A stretch of DNA of 39,216 bases, from assembly GCA_016194635.1 (NCBI GenBank), contig JACQBC010000028.1, forward strand, positions 1 to 39,216, in the 5' to 3' direction. The translations under genes and the position numbers were made by a program. This stretch comes from Gammaproteobacteria bacterium. Lineage in GTDB: Bacteria; Pseudomonadota; Gammaproteobacteria; UBA6429; Thiohalophilaceae. Positions 14,575 through 24,082 of the stretch are shown here, one piece after another (positions within the stretch are counted from its first letter, which is position 1; each line of letters opens with the position of its first letter). Below the pieces are notes generated by a model. The model worked only from the letters and a program-made list of their open reading frames with translations. It was not told where the DNA came from and searched no databases.

Positions 14575-16323
14575 ATGTCATTAACAAATATGAAAATCGG
14601 CTTGCGCTTGGGTCTGGGTTTTGCCTTGGTGCTGGCCTTGATGGTTACGCTGGCGGTGTTAGGCTTATCGCGGATGGCGTATATCAAAGATAAACTCGAC
14701 TATATTACAAGCGATAGCGTCGTAAAAGTGGATTATGTGCGCAACATGCAGGAATCCGTACTGGAACGCGCAATCGTAGCACGTAACATCGTATTAGCGA
14801 CGGATAAGGAAGCCATCGAAAAAGAATTCCTGCGGCTGGAAAAGGCCCGCGAAGCCTACCGCACGAACGCGGAGGCGTTGACAAAAATAATCAAATCCGA
14901 ACAAGCCAAGGCCCTGCTCGCCAAAGCCGCTGACAGCCAGAGCACGGCGCGGCCATTGATAGACAAGGTGGTGGAATTTGGCCGCGCCAATAAAACAGCG
15001 GACGCTACCAAGGTATTATTCAAGGAAGTGCGCCCCATCCAGATAAGTTGGCGCGAAACCCTGAACGAGCTGTTGAAGTTTCAACAAGATAAAATGCGTA
15101 AAGATACTGAAGAAGCCCATGCCGCCTATGATAGCGCAAAAACACTGGTTTTGACGCTGGCAGTGTTAGCGGTGGTGCTCGGCGCGGTGATTGCTTGGTA
15201 TATCACCCGCTCGATCACCCGGCCGCTGAGTGAGGCCGTGGTCGTGGCAGGTGCGGTGGCGAACGGTGATTTAACTAAATTGATTGAAATACGCAGCAAG
15301 GATGAAACCGGCCAGTTGCTAACGGCGCTGAAGAACATGACCGAGAAACTCGGGCAGATCGTCGGCGATGTGCGCGCCACCTCGGATTCGGTCGGTTCGG
15401 CGGCCAAGCAGATCTCGGCGGGTAATAACGATCTCTCACAACGCACCCAGGAGCAGGCCAGCGCGCTGGAAGAAACCGCTTCGAGCATGGAACAGATGAC
15501 CAGCACCGTGAAACAGAATGCCGACAACGCCCGCCAGGCCAATCAACTGGCGGTAGGCGCGCGCGACCAGGCGTCCAAGGGCGGCGAAGTGGTGACCAAG
15601 GCGGTCGGCGCGATGAACGAGATCAGCTCGGCGAGCAAGAAGATCGCCGACATTATTTCCGTGATCGATGAGATCGCGTTCCAAACCAATTTATTAGCGT
15701 TGAACGCAGCGGTGGAAGCCGCACGCGCCGGTGAGCAGGGCCGCGGTTTCGCGGTGGTGGCGAGCGAGGTGCGCAATTTGGCGCAGCGCAGTGCCGGCGC
15801 GGCTAAAGAGATCAAGGATCTGATCAACGATTCGGTGGATAAAGTCAAAACCGGTTCGGCCTTGGTGGATGAATCGGGCAAGACCTTATTGGATATCATC
15901 GACGGCGTAAAAAAAGTCACCGACATTGTCGCCGAGATCGCGGCCGCCTCGCAGGAGCAATCCACCGGGATCGAACAGGTGAACAAGGCCGTGATGCAGA
16001 TGGACGAAGTGACGCAGCAAAACGCGGCCTTGGTGGAAGAAGCCGCCGCCGCCAGCAAGTCGATGGAAGAACAGGCACAGCGCATGGTCGAGTTAATGGG
16101 TTTTTTTCAAACCGGCGCAGCCGCGAGCAACAGCGGTAGTCCGTCCTACAAAACCGCTACCGCAACGACCGTGGCCAAGATAAGCCCATCAAAACCCGCG
16201 CGCGCCGCGAAAAACAACAGTCGCGATAGCGGCCATCACGAAAGCCAAGCCGCCAAATCCAAACCCGCTCCGGCCAAGAGTAACGGCGGCGGCGCTCAGG
16301 ATGATCAATGGCAGGAGTTTTAA
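14575..16323 (+). CDS. methyl-accepting chemotaxis protein
   Basis: This 582-residue receptor has a first membrane helix ([19 protein letters not shown]), a periplasmic four-helix-bundle sensor of about 150 residues, a second helix ([21 protein letters not shown]), a HAMP domain ([23 protein letters not shown]) and a long signalling coiled coil. The hairpin tip [36 protein letters not shown] is intact (written in relatives almost unchanged). The tail is Ala/Lys-rich and ends WQEF, resembling the CheR/CheB-tethering pentapeptide of high-abundance receptors. The methylation helices carry several Glu/Gln pairs. The ligand cannot be inferred. Its place before cheR, cheD and cheB fits an adapting receptor. 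Confidence 0.95.
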   Translation: MSLTNMKIGLRLGLGFALVLALMVTLAVLGLSRMAYIKDKLDYITSDSVVKVDYVRNMQESVLERAIVARNIVLATDKEAIEKEFLRLEKAREAYRTNAEALTKIIKSEQAKALLAKAADSQSTARPLIDKVVEFGRANKTADATKVLFKEVRPIQISWRETLNELLKFQQDKMRKDTEEAHAAYDSAKTLVLTLAVLAVVLGAVIAWYITRSITRPLSEAVVVAGAVANGDLTKLIEIRSKDETGQLLTALKNMTEKLGQIVGDVRATSDSVGSAAKQISAGNNDLSQRTQEQASALEETASSMEQMTSTVKQNADNARQANQLAVGARDQASKGGEVVTKAVGAMNEISSASKKIADIISVIDEIAFQTNLLALNAAVEAARAGEQGRGFAVVASEVRNLAQRSAGAAKEIKDLINDSVDKVKTGSALVDESGKTLLDIIDGVKKVTDIVAEIAAASQEQSTGIEQVNKAVMQMDEVTQQNAALVEEAAAASKSMEEQAQRMVELMGFFQTGAAASNSGSPSYKTATATTVAKISPSKPARAAKNNSRDSGHHESQAAKSKPAPAKSNGGGAQDDQWQEF

Positions 16324-16340
16324 GTAACACCCGCCCGGTA

Positions 16341-16364
16341 TAGGTCGGCCATGCGGCCGACCTA
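16341..16364 (+). terminator. strong hairpin after the mcp gene
   Basis: TAGGTCGGCC and GGCCGACCTA form a perfect 10-bp stem around the loop ATGC, 18 bases after the mcp stop. There is no T-run, so it may act as a transcript-stabilising or partial terminator element between mcp and cheR. Confidence 0.5.
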
Positions 16365-16598
16365 GCCGCTCGGTTATTCTAGGTATGTTGCTCTAGATAT
16401 ATGCTAAATAACTGTTCCAAAATAGTGGCAACTTGCTCAGCAAGCGCGCAACCGCAGATACGCCTGACAAGAACCCTAGGATTTTGGAACCCTCATTGAG
16501 ACATCCCGTTGCCGCCACCTAAGAATAATTTTCTTGGTTTGCCTGCAGAACGGATTTAAACCCTGGAATTCTCGCTGGGTACGAAGGAGTCATTCGCC

Positions 16599-17447
16599 AT
16601 GCCGCCGGCACAACCGCGTGAACGTGAATTTGAACTAACGGATCAGGATTTTACCTATTTCCGTGATTTGGTGGGTCAGCATACCGGTATCACCCTCGGC
16701 GAGCATAAACGTCAGCTGGTCTACGGACGATTGTCGCGGCGCTTACGTGAATTGCGCTTAACGAGTTTCGGCGACTACTGCCAGTATGTCGAAACCCATG
16801 CCGACACGGAATTGACCGAGGTGATCAACGCCATCACCACCAATCTCACGTCGTTTTTTCGCGAGCAGCATCACTTCGAGCATCTGGCCACGGCGGCCCT
16901 GCCGGAGATTCAAGCGCGCAACACCCGCTCACGGCGGCTGCGGATTTGGTCGGCAGGCTGTTCGACCGGTGAAGAACCCTACTCCATTGCCATGACGGTA
17001 GCCGAGACATTTCCCAACCACAAGCACTGGGACACACGCATTTTGGCCACCGACATCGACTCCCAAGTCATTGCCTGTGGGCAGAAGGGGGTGTACCCCG
17101 ATGAGCGCATCAAAGACATTTCTCCCGAACGCGCGCGGCGCTGGTTTTTACGCGGCACGGGCGCCAATGCCAACAAGGTCCGGGTGTCGCCGCGCTTACA
17201 GGAGCTGATTGCCTTCCGGCAACTCAATTTAATGGGCGGCTGGCCGATGCGCGGGCCGTTCGACGTGATTTTCTGCCGTAATGTGGTGATCTATTTTGAT
17301 AAACCCACCCAGCGCAAACTGTTTGATCGTTATGCCGACTTGCTGGCGCCGGAGGGCTATCTTTACGTCGGCCACTCGGAATCGCTCAATGGCACCAGTG
17401 AACGTTTTGAGTTAATCGGCCGCACTATATATAAGAGGATCGCATGA
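16599..17447 (+). CDS. cheR: chemotaxis protein methyltransferase CheR
   Basis: This 282-residue protein has the N-terminal helical CheR domain (FTYFRDLVGQHTGITLGEHKRQLVYGRL) and the SAM-dependent methyltransferase domain: NLTSFFREQHHF, the SAM loop RIWSAGCSTGEEPYS, LATDIDSQVI and FDVIFCRNVVIYFD, closing with GYLYVGHSESL. It methylates receptor Glu residues using S-adenosylmethionine. GAAGGAG precedes the ATG. Its stop overlaps the cheD ATG by four bases, so the two are translationally coupled. A gap of 275 bases with a hairpin separates it from mcp. Confidence 0.96.
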   Translation: MPPAQPREREFELTDQDFTYFRDLVGQHTGITLGEHKRQLVYGRLSRRLRELRLTSFGDYCQYVETHADTELTEVINAITTNLTSFFREQHHFEHLATAALPEIQARNTRSRRLRIWSAGCSTGEEPYSIAMTVAETFPNHKHWDTRILATDIDSQVIACGQKGVYPDERIKDISPERARRWFLRGTGANANKVRVSPRLQELIAFRQLNLMGGWPMRGPFDVIFCRNVVIYFDKPTQRKLFDRYADLLAPEGYLYVGHSESLNGTSERFELIGRTIYKRIA

Positions 17448-18106
17448 ATAAGCAGGATGGCCTATCCCTGGCCAGTCCAGCGCATCCCCCCGCTCCCCCG
17501 CGCATGCTGCCGGGATTTGCGCATATCAACCGTTATTGGGATGAACAACACGCGATGTACGCTGCCAAATTGCTGCCGGGGGAGTACTACGTCACCTGTG
17601 AGAAAGAAACCATTGTGACTGTGTTGGGTTCGTGCGTTTCGGCCTGCATCCGTGATCCGGTGTTTGGTGTCGGCGGCATGAATCATTTTATGTTACCGAC
17701 GAATCAGGGTAACGGTTCGTGGGAGGCCAATGGGGTCGGTGCCTCGACCCGCTACGGTAGCTTTGCCATGGAGCAATTGATCAATGACATTCTCAAACAC
17801 GGCGGCGTGCGCAAGAATCTGGAAGTTAAATTGGTCGGCGGCGGTAAAATACTCGCGCAGATGACCGACATCGGCCGCAAGAATATCGATTTCGTGGAAG
17901 AATATATTCGTACCGAAGCGTTAAAGGTGATTGCGCGCGACCTGGGCGATATCTACCCGCGCAAGGCGTATTTTACCCCACTCACGGGCAAGGCTTTTGT
18001 GAAAAAACTGCGCTCCTTGCATAACAATACCATTGCCGAACGTGAAAATACTTATTTGTCGCAACTCCAAAGCAAGCCGGTGCAGGGCGACGTAACGCTC
18101 TTTTGA
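17444..18106 (+). CDS. cheD: chemoreceptor glutamine deamidase CheD
   Basis: This 220-residue protein is a CheD deamidase. The catalytic cysteine lies in [11 protein letters not shown] (C64) and the catalytic histidine in GGMNHFMLP (H81), with the 17-residue spacing of the Thermotoga enzyme. Further conserved stretches are [26 protein letters not shown] and [13 protein letters not shown]. It has about 45 extra N-terminal residues rich in Pro, not needed for the fold. It converts receptor Gln to Glu and can act with CheY or CheC in adaptation. It overlaps cheR and is followed by cheB after 10 bases, so the three adaptation enzymes form one block. Confidence 0.95.
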   Translation: MNKQDGLSLASPAHPPAPPRMLPGFAHINRYWDEQHAMYAAKLLPGEYYVTCEKETIVTVLGSCVSACIRDPVFGVGGMNHFMLPTNQGNGSWEANGVGASTRYGSFAMEQLINDILKHGGVRKNLEVKLVGGGKILAQMTDIGRKNIDFVEEYIRTEALKVIARDLGDIYPRKAYFTPLTGKAFVKKLRSLHNNTIAERENTYLSQLQSKPVQGDVTLF

Positions 18107-18116
18107 GGTTTTAGAA

Positions 18117-19193
18117 ATGGCCGATAAAAAGATACGGGTTTTAATCGTCGACGATTCGGCGCTGGTGCGCCAGATACTCACGGAAATGCTGGCGGAAGAT
18201 CGCTCCATTGAGGTGGTGGGACAGGCGTCGGATCCGTATATGGCGCGTGAAAAAATCAAGCAGCTCAATCCCGACGTGCTGACCTTGGACGTGGAAATGC
18301 CCAAGATGGACGGCGTCACCTTCCTCTCCAATCTCATGCGCCTGCATCCTATGCCGGTGCTGATGGTCTCATCGCTTACCGAACAGGGGGCGGATATCAC
18401 CTTGCGGGCGTTGGAATTGGGCGCGGTGGATTTTGTGACTAAACCCAAGGTGGATCTGGCCCATACCCTGGCGGACTATGCCGAGGAAATCCGCGCGAAA
18501 GTAAAAGTGGCGGCGGGGGTGAACGTGCGTGCGCTGGAACGCATGGCGCTGCAACCCCATCCTGTCGACGCCAAATTGTCCGCCGATGCGGTCATTGCCA
18601 AGGGCATCCCGCAACACTTGAAGACCACTGAAAAGATCATTGCGATCGGGGCCTCCACCGGTGGCACCGAGGCCATTAAAGAAGTATTAGTAGCTTTACC
18701 GGCGAACGCGCCGGGTATCGTGATTACCCAGCATATCCCGGAGGCTTTCAGCCGGCCCTTTGCCGAACGCATGAACAGTCTCGCCGCCATGACGGTGGCG
18801 GAGGCGCGCGATGGCGATCAGATTGTACCGGGCTACTGCTATATCGCCCGGGGAGGCAAACACCTGCTGGTGGTGCGTTCCGGCGCGCGGTATTACTGCC
18901 AGGTCAACGACGGTCCGCCGGTCAACCGCCATCGGCCCAGTGTTGATGTCCTGTTCCGGTCGGTGGCCCAGAACGTAGGGCCTAATGCCATCGGGGTGAT
19001 CCTCACCGGCATGGGAGACGACGGCGCGCGGGGTCTGCGCGAAATGAAGGACGCGGGCGCGCCCACCATTGCCCAGGACGAGGCCACCAGCGTAGTCTGG
19101 GGAATGCCGGGCGAAGCCGTCAAACACGGCGCCGTGGATACTCAGCTGCCACTGGGAACGATCGCGGGTAAACTCATGAGCCTGGTGCGTTAA
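18117..19193 (+). CDS. cheB: chemotaxis response regulator methylesterase CheB
   Basis: This 358-residue protein has an N-terminal receiver domain (phospho-acceptor D58 in [13 protein letters not shown]109 in VTKPKVD) and a C-terminal methylesterase with the triad S180 ([10 protein letters not shown]), H206 ([12 protein letters not shown]) and D302 ([11 protein letters not shown]). CheA phosphorylation activates removal of receptor methyl groups and deamidation of Gln. A linker of about 45 residues separates the domains. It ends the plus-strand chemotaxis operon; the next gene, fliK, converges on it. Confidence 0.97.
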   Translation: MADKKIRVLIVDDSALVRQILTEMLAEDRSIEVVGQASDPYMAREKIKQLNPDVLTLDVEMPKMDGVTFLSNLMRLHPMPVLMVSSLTEQGADITLRALELGAVDFVTKPKVDLAHTLADYAEEIRAKVKVAAGVNVRALERMALQPHPVDAKLSADAVIAKGIPQHLKTTEKIIAIGASTGGTEAIKEVLVALPANAPGIVITQHIPEAFSRPFAERMNSLAAMTVAEARDGDQIVPGYCYIARGGKHLLVVRSGARYYCQVNDGPPVNRHRPSVDVLFRSVAQNVGPNAIGVILTGMGDDGARGLREMKDAGAPTIAQDEATSVVWGMPGEAVKHGAVDTQLPLGTIAGKLMSLVR

Positions 19194-19304
19194 CCTCCAC
19201 CTTTGCCTGAAGGCCGGGCTCGGCACTTACCGGTTCGCCGATCTATTTTGGGCGTCCGCCGAGTATTTACGGCGCGATGAGAATTTCAGAGCCATCCTAT
19301 TCTT

Positions 19305-20423
19305 TTAAGCATAGAGATCAACCAATCCCCGGCCGTAACGAGGCAGAACTGTCGTCACAGCGGGTATTTCGGCGGGATCCGTACCAGCACGCCCGAGGTT
19401 TTGCCGCCCGTCTATACCCGCACTAAAACGTTCAGCGGGGTGTTGGTGTTGGGAAAGCGACTGTTGTGACACATTGACATCGCCCAGTTGAATCCCCGTA
19501 TCGCCCAACATGTCACGCAACCGTGGAATAGCATGCTCCACGGCATCGCGCACCGGGGCATGGGGCGAGCAAAAAGTGATATTCGCCTGATCCGAATGCA
19601 GCTGAATCCGTACTTCGAGTAAGCCGAGATCGGGCGGATTCAAATGCAGATCGGCTTGTTGTATATGTTGTTGCGTCATCCAGCGCACCCCTTCCCCGAG
19701 TTGATTCGCCCACTGGGGATGATCCAGCGGCACGGCCAAGCTGCCCACGGCCTGATCAGGCCGCGCCACTTGCGCATAGGAGATCGTGGGATGACCGGCG
19801 CTAAACGCCACTGCGTTACCCGCGGTCGTCAATAAAGTGTTGGGATTGCTATCGGCCGTCAGAGCAGTGGGGCTGATCGTTGGATCCAAGCCCTTGGCTA
19901 ATAGCAGGGGCGACAGTGCGGGCGAGGGCATCGCCAGGGCATTGACCGGGGGTAGCGCCACCAACTGATTGTCTAACGGCAAGGCGGGCATAAAACTGCG
20001 CGGTTGTTGTAACGCTGCCTGTACAGCCGCGGGGATATCCGTCCCGCGGGCCAATTTACCTATTGACATCAGTGTGTTATCCCCTTCCATGGCCACGGCA
20101 CGGGCACCCTGATCATCGGCCGCCACCACCGTTCCCGCCCAGGCCATGAACGGGGGTGCAGTGGGCAGGGGATTGCCGTCCGGCGGGACAGCGTTTGCCG
20201 CCGGGGTTGGTGGGGTATCTTGGGGATCAGTCGCCACCACAGGACCGTCCTGGGATGCCGCGCTACCTAGCATCGCGGTGGAAAACATCTCCGCAAAGGC
20301 ATTATCCCCCGCCACAGGGCCGGCCGGAGACTCGGCAGCCGTGGAATTGGCCACTGCGCTCGCCAGGCCGGTGGTTGGCAGGGCTTTGGGCACGGCGGTT
20401 GCGGTAGGTATCGTGGTCGTCAT
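19305..20423 (-). CDS. fliK: flagellar hook-length control protein FliK
   Basis: The 372-residue protein has a low-complexity N-terminal two-thirds rich in Ala, Pro and Thr, which in FliK acts as the secreted ruler, and a C-terminal Flg_hook domain (about 250-345) with HLNPPDLGLLEVRIQLHSD, ITFCSPHAPVRDAVEHAIPRL and LGDVNVSQQS. I chose the ATG at 20423; a longer reading to 20489 would cover the sigma-54 promoter. It controls hook length and switches export specificity through FlhB. It is the last gene of the fliE-K cluster but probably has its own promoter. The terminal gene cheB converges on it. Confidence 0.9.
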   Translation of the reverse strand: MTTTIPTATAVPKALPTTGLASAVANSTAAESPAGPVAGDNAFAEMFSTAMLGSAASQDGPVVATDPQDTPPTPAANAVPPDGNPLPTAPPFMAWAGTVVAADDQGARAVAMEGDNTLMSIGKLARGTDIPAAVQAALQQPRSFMPALPLDNQLVALPPVNALAMPSPALSPLLLAKGLDPTISPTALTADSNPNTLLTTAGNAVAFSAGHPTISYAQVARPDQAVGSLAVPLDHPQWANQLGEGVRWMTQQHIQQADLHLNPPDLGLLEVRIQLHSDQANITFCSPHAPVRDAVEHAIPRLRDMLGDTGIQLGDVNVSQQSLSQHQHPAERFSAGIDGRQNLGRAGTDPAEIPAVTTVLPRYGRGLVDLYA

Positions 20424-20462
20424 CGGCACATCCCATCCTTCATTTGTATCTGCCGAATAAAG

Positions 20463-20478
20463 TGCAAGCCATATGCCA
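20463..20478 (-). promoter_or_regulatory. sigma-54 promoter of fliK
   Basis: On the minus strand TTGGCATATGGCTTGCA has TGGCA and TTGCA with GG and GC ten bases apart, the best sigma-54 match in the window. The start site would be near 20453, about 30 bases before the chosen fliK ATG. Confidence 0.75.
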
Positions 20479-20513
20479 ATAGTCGCCACTGCTAATCCGC
20501 AACGACGTCCCCT

Positions 20514-20529
20514 CTTTCCCGTGGGAAAG
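20514..20529. terminator. small hairpin between fliJ and fliK
   Basis: CTTTCCC and GGGAAAG lie back to back around GT, about 45 bases after the fliJ stop and before the fliK promoter. Without a T-run it is a weak terminator candidate separating the two units. Confidence 0.35.
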
Positions 20530-20573
20530 GATCAGGGTGGGAGGAACCAACGGCGCTTACCCCAACGCCCTGG

Positions 20574-21005
20574 CTACTTCCGTTTTGGGCGATCGTCGGT
20601 TTCTTTTTGTTCTTGGCGCTGGGCGTGTTGCTGTTCATGGTTCAAAGCCCGTTCCACGGTTTTGTCGTAGATCCGGGTTTTGATATGGGTTTGTTGCCAA
20701 TCGTGTTTTTTATGTTGGCATTCGTGATCCGCCGCGCTCACCGTGCCTTGTTGCTGCGCGATGGCTTGATCCAGTTGTTGCATAAAACGATGGTAGAGCT
20801 GTAGCGCCGCGCCGCTCATGCCCTGGCGGCCGTTGTGTTTAAACTGTTGTTGATAGTCGTGACGAAATCCGTTGAGTTCGCTGAGCCTCCCCTGCTGAGT
20901 CTGCAAATTCTGTTGTGATTTTCCCAAGGCGCGCACCGCCGCCTGTTCGCGTTTATTGGCGAGACGCTGTAATAATTTAAACCGATCGGATTTATGTTTA
21001 GCCAC
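20574..21005 (-). CDS. fliJ: flagellar export chaperone-like protein FliJ
   Basis: The protein of about 143 residues is almost entirely coiled coil and strongly Gln/Lys/Arg-rich: [27 protein letters not shown] at the start, and a long second helix ([16 protein letters not shown] ... [27 protein letters not shown]). This is the shape of FliJ, the antiparallel coiled coil that sits in the FliI ATPase ring. I favour the GTG at 21005, giving the usual MAK-type start, over the GTG at 21014; either overlaps the end of fliI and so is coupled to it. Sequence conservation of FliJ is low; position after fliI makes the call sure. Confidence 0.88.
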   Translation of the reverse strand: MAKHKSDRFKLLQRLANKREQAAVRALGKSQQNLQTQQGRLSELNGFRHDYQQQFKHNGRQGMSGAALQLYHRFMQQLDQAIAQQQGTVSAADHECQHKKHDWQQTHIKTRIYDKTVERALNHEQQHAQRQEQKETDDRPKRK

Positions 21006-22425
21006 GACCAGCACCGTTCATCACCACCGGGGGTTCTGCCTTTGGGGCGGCCGACGTCGGCTTGGCGCGCTCACCCAGTACGTGTTGCAGGGCCTGCAGA
21101 CTTTTTTTCCAGTCCATGGGTTGACGCTGATCCTGTTTCAGAAATTCCAACATCCGCGGATACAAATTAATCGCTTCGTCGATCCGGCTGTCGGTCCCCA
21201 GGGTATAGGCGCCGACGTTGATCAGATCGCGATTTTGTTGATACAGCGAATAGATCTGGCGGAAGACCTGCGCCATCCGAACGTGCTCGGCATTCACAAC
21301 CTCAATCATCACCCGGCTGATGGAATGTTCGATATCCACCGCCGGATAGTGTCCGGACTCGGCCAACTCGCGCGACAAAACGATATGCCCATCGAGGATC
21401 GCCCGCGAGGCGTCGGCGATGGGATCGGTTTGATCATCACCCTCGGTGAGCACGGTGTAAAATGCCGTGATCGAACCCGAACCCTTGTCGCCGTTACCGG
21501 CGCGTTCAACCAATTGCGGCATTCGCGCGAAGACCGAGGGCGGATAACCCTTGGTGGCGGGCGGTTCGCCAATCGCCAAGGCGATTTCGCGTTGCGCCTG
21601 CGCAAAACGGGTCAGCGAGTCCATCAACAACAATACATGTTTCCCTTGGTCGCGAAAATACTCGGCGATCGCCGTGGCCATGATGGCGCCATGGATGCGC
21701 ATCACCGGGGTGTAGTCGGCGGGAACGGCAATCACCACCGCGCGCGCCAGGCCTTCTTTACCCAGGATACGGTCAATAAATTCTTTTACCTCGCGGCCCC
21801 GCTCGCCAATCAATGCGACTACGATGACATCGGCCGTGGTATATTTGGTCATCATCCCCAGCAAGACACTTTTACCGACACCGCTGCCCGCGAACAAACC
21901 CATGCGTTGACCGCGGCCCACCGTCAACAAGGCATTGATACTGCGCACACCGACATCCAAGGGGGTAACAATGGGTTGGCGTTGCAATGGATTAATCGGC
22001 CGGCCCGCCAAGGCGACATGTTGCGGATTTTTTAACGGCCCCTTGCCATCCAAGGGTCGACCCGTGCCATCCAGCACCCGCCCCAATAACATAGCTCCCA
22101 CCGGCGCTTCGTAGACGCGATCGGTGGGGATCACACGTGCATTAGGGCGAATGCCCTGCACCGAATCTATCGGCATTAAGAATAAGCGCTCACCGGAAAA
22201 GCCCACCACTTCAGCTTCAATGGTTTCACCTCCGGGACTGTCCACCAAACAGCGCGCGCCGATCGCGGTATGACAGCCTACCGCTTCCAAGGTCAACCCC
22301 ACCATGCGATTCAACTGCCCTTCAACCACCAAACGCGGCGCCGTGGCCAGACGCTGCATATGTTCCGCCACGCCGACCGACCAGCGTTTGCCGCGCGTGA
22401 TTTGAAGTGGGGTGTTATCCGGCAT
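20998..22425 (-). CDS. fliI: flagellum-specific ATPase FliI
   Basis: The 475-residue protein is an F1-beta-like export ATPase. It shows the Walker A motif [15 protein letters not shown], the Walker B strand [37 protein letters not shown] and the catalytic Glu region [14 protein letters not shown]. It powers and regulates flagellar type III export with FliH and FliJ. I chose the ATG at 22425, which overlaps the last bases of fliH; the reading frame extends upstream but that part does not match the family start. It is in the middle of the fliE-J operon. Confidence 0.96.
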   Translation of the reverse strand: MPDNTPLQITRGKRWSVGVAEHMQRLATAPRLVVEGQLNRMVGLTLEAVGCHTAIGARCLVDSPGGETIEAEVVGFSGERLFLMPIDSVQGIRPNARVIPTDRVYEAPVGAMLLGRVLDGTGRPLDGKGPLKNPQHVALAGRPINPLQRQPIVTPLDVGVRSINALLTVGRGQRMGLFAGSGVGKSVLLGMMTKYTTADVIVVALIGERGREVKEFIDRILGKEGLARAVVIAVPADYTPVMRIHGAIMATAIAEYFRDQGKHVLLLMDSLTRFAQAQREIALAIGEPPATKGYPPSVFARMPQLVERAGNGDKGSGSITAFYTVLTEGDDQTDPIADASRAILDGHIVLSRELAESGHYPAVDIEHSISRVMIEVVNAEHVRMAQVFRQIYSLYQQNRDLINVGAYTLGTDSRIDEAINLYPRMLEFLKQDQRQPMDWKKSLQALQHVLGERAKPTSAAPKAEPPVVMNGAGRG

Positions 22426-23047
22426 GATCTTTCTCGCGTTCGTCACCGAGTAAATTCGCAATCACGCGGTTAAGCTGCTGCTCAATACTGGCGTCGATCT
22501 TGGAATATTGGGTCTCGACACGGCAGCCGCCGCGGCTTAATACGGGTTCTTCAATAATAGTCCAGGTCTTGACGTTGTCATCAATTGAAAACGCGTTACG
22601 CACAATCAGCGCATCTTCTGGGTGTAAATATAACCGTATCTGACTGGCGCCCGCGGGCAAGGAGCGCATACATTCGCGTACCGCTGCCACCACCTGTCCG
22701 GGGTCGGCGCGCAATTCACGGCGGATCACCTGCGCGGCGATCAAAATACTCATGTCGACCAACTGCTGCACCAGGTGTTCATCGGCCTGTAACAACGGCT
22801 CTTGCAAGGATTGGATAATGTTTTGCAGCTGCGTGACTTGGGCGTCGAGGAGGTGTTTACCCGCCGCCAAGCCATCGCGTGTGCCTTGATTAAAACCCTC
22901 TTCATAGGCCAATTTTTGCAGTTTTTCGATTTGCCCGGCGGTTAACAGTCGCTGGTGAGTGGCGCCGCTGCCGGCCGTGTCATCCACCGCAGGCAACTCC
23001 CAACGTTCATAGGCCGATTGGGTTTCCTGATTGATGATCTTAGACAT
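22415..23047 (-). CDS. fliH: flagellar assembly protein FliH
   Basis: The 210-residue protein has the FliH layout: a variable N-terminus, then [22 protein letters not shown], a GxxxG-rich helix typical of FliH, and the C-terminal domain with [28 protein letters not shown] and a [12 protein letters not shown] strand like the V-type ATPase subunit E. It is the peripheral stalk and inhibitor of FliI. The ATG at 23047 lies within the last codons of fliG, and the end overlaps fliI, so all three are coupled. Confidence 0.93.
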   Translation of the reverse strand: MSKIINQETQSAYERWELPAVDDTAGSGATHQRLLTAGQIEKLQKLAYEEGFNQGTRDGLAAGKHLLDAQVTQLQNIIQSLQEPLLQADEHLVQQLVDMSILIAAQVIRRELRADPGQVVAAVRECMRSLPAGASQIRLYLHPEDALIVRNAFSIDDNVKTWTIIEEPVLSRGGCRVETQYSKIDASIEQQLNRVIANLLGDEREKDHAG

Positions 23048-24074
23048 ATTCTTCGCCGCCCTTGCCCAGCGAGATTTCACCGGATTCCGCCATGCGGCGG
23101 GCGACGGTTAAGATTTCTTTCTGCGAGGCTTCGACTTCACTGAGTTTTACCGGCCCACGCGCCTCGAGGTCGTCACGTAACATTTCACCGGCTCGGCGCG
23201 ACATGTTTTTAAAGATTTTTTCTTTAATGGCTTCATCCGCGCCTTTAAGCGCCATGATCAAGGTGTCGGAAGAAACCTCGCGCAACAAGGCTTGGATACC
23301 GCGGTCATCGATCTCGATTAGGTTCTCAAATACAAACATCAAATCTTGAATACCCGTACCGACCTCTTGGTCGATATCGCGCACCTTCTCGATAATTTCC
23401 GCCTCGATGGAACCGTCGAGGAAATTCATAATATTGGCCGCGGTTTTCAACCCGCCCACCGCCGAAGAACGAATATTATTGGAATTACCCGAGAATTGTT
23501 TTTCCAGCATATCATCCAATTCGTGGATGGCCGTGGGTTGAATCCCGTCGAGGGTAGCGATGCGTAGCACGATATCAACGCGCATGTTCTCCGGCAGGGC
23601 GGCCAGCACATCGGCGGCTTGATCGCTCTCCAAATACGATAAAACGATGGCGATGATCTGCGGATGTTCCAGGCGAATCAAATCGGCAACCGCCCGCGGC
23701 TCCATCCACTTGAGCGCATCCAAGCCCTTGGAGTGCCGACCCAACAAGATCCGATCGATAACATTCCGTGCCTTGTCTTCACCCAAGGCTGAGGTCAACA
23801 TGCGTTTTAAATAATCCTCGTTACCGATACCCAGCTCGGTTTGGTCATCGACCAAATCGCAAAAGTCGCCCAACACCACGCTCACGGTATCTTTATTTAC
23901 ATTACCGATATTGGCCATCGCCTCGCCGATTTTCTGCACCTCTTTGGGCGACATATGTTTCAACACCTCGGCCGCCTCTTTTTCACCCAAGGTCATTAAA
24001 AAAATCGCCGCGCGTTCACTGCCATTGAGTTTGGATTTGGGTTTTACACCGGCTTTATTGGTCGCGTCTGCCAT
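23040..24074 (-). CDS. fliG: flagellar motor switch protein FliG
   Basis: The 344-residue protein has the three FliG domains: N-terminal (ERAAIFLMTLGEKEAAEVLKHM), middle with EHPQIIAIVLSYLESDQAADVLAALPE (the EHPQR-type motif reads EHPQI here), and C-terminal with FENLIEIDDRGIQALLREVSSDTLIMALKGAD, which carries the charged residues contacting MotA. It rotates with the MS ring and generates torque. It follows fliF by eight bases and overlaps fliH. Length matches the family. Confidence 0.97.
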   Translation of the reverse strand: MADATNKAGVKPKSKLNGSERAAIFLMTLGEKEAAEVLKHMSPKEVQKIGEAMANIGNVNKDTVSVVLGDFCDLVDDQTELGIGNEDYLKRMLTSALGEDKARNVIDRILLGRHSKGLDALKWMEPRAVADLIRLEHPQIIAIVLSYLESDQAADVLAALPENMRVDIVLRIATLDGIQPTAIHELDDMLEKQFSGNSNNIRSSAVGGLKTAANIMNFLDGSIEAEIIEKVRDIDQEVGTGIQDLMFVFENLIEIDDRGIQALLREVSSDTLIMALKGADEAIKEKIFKNMSRRAGEMLRDDLEARGPVKLSEVEASQKEILTVARRMAESGEISLGKGGEEYV

Positions 24075-24082
24075 GGCCGTTA

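Noticed and set aside
16414-16490. GTTCCAAAAT and ATTTTGGAAC inverted pair between mcp and cheR
   Set aside because: Arms are 57 bases apart with no structure between them and no other sign of a mobile element.
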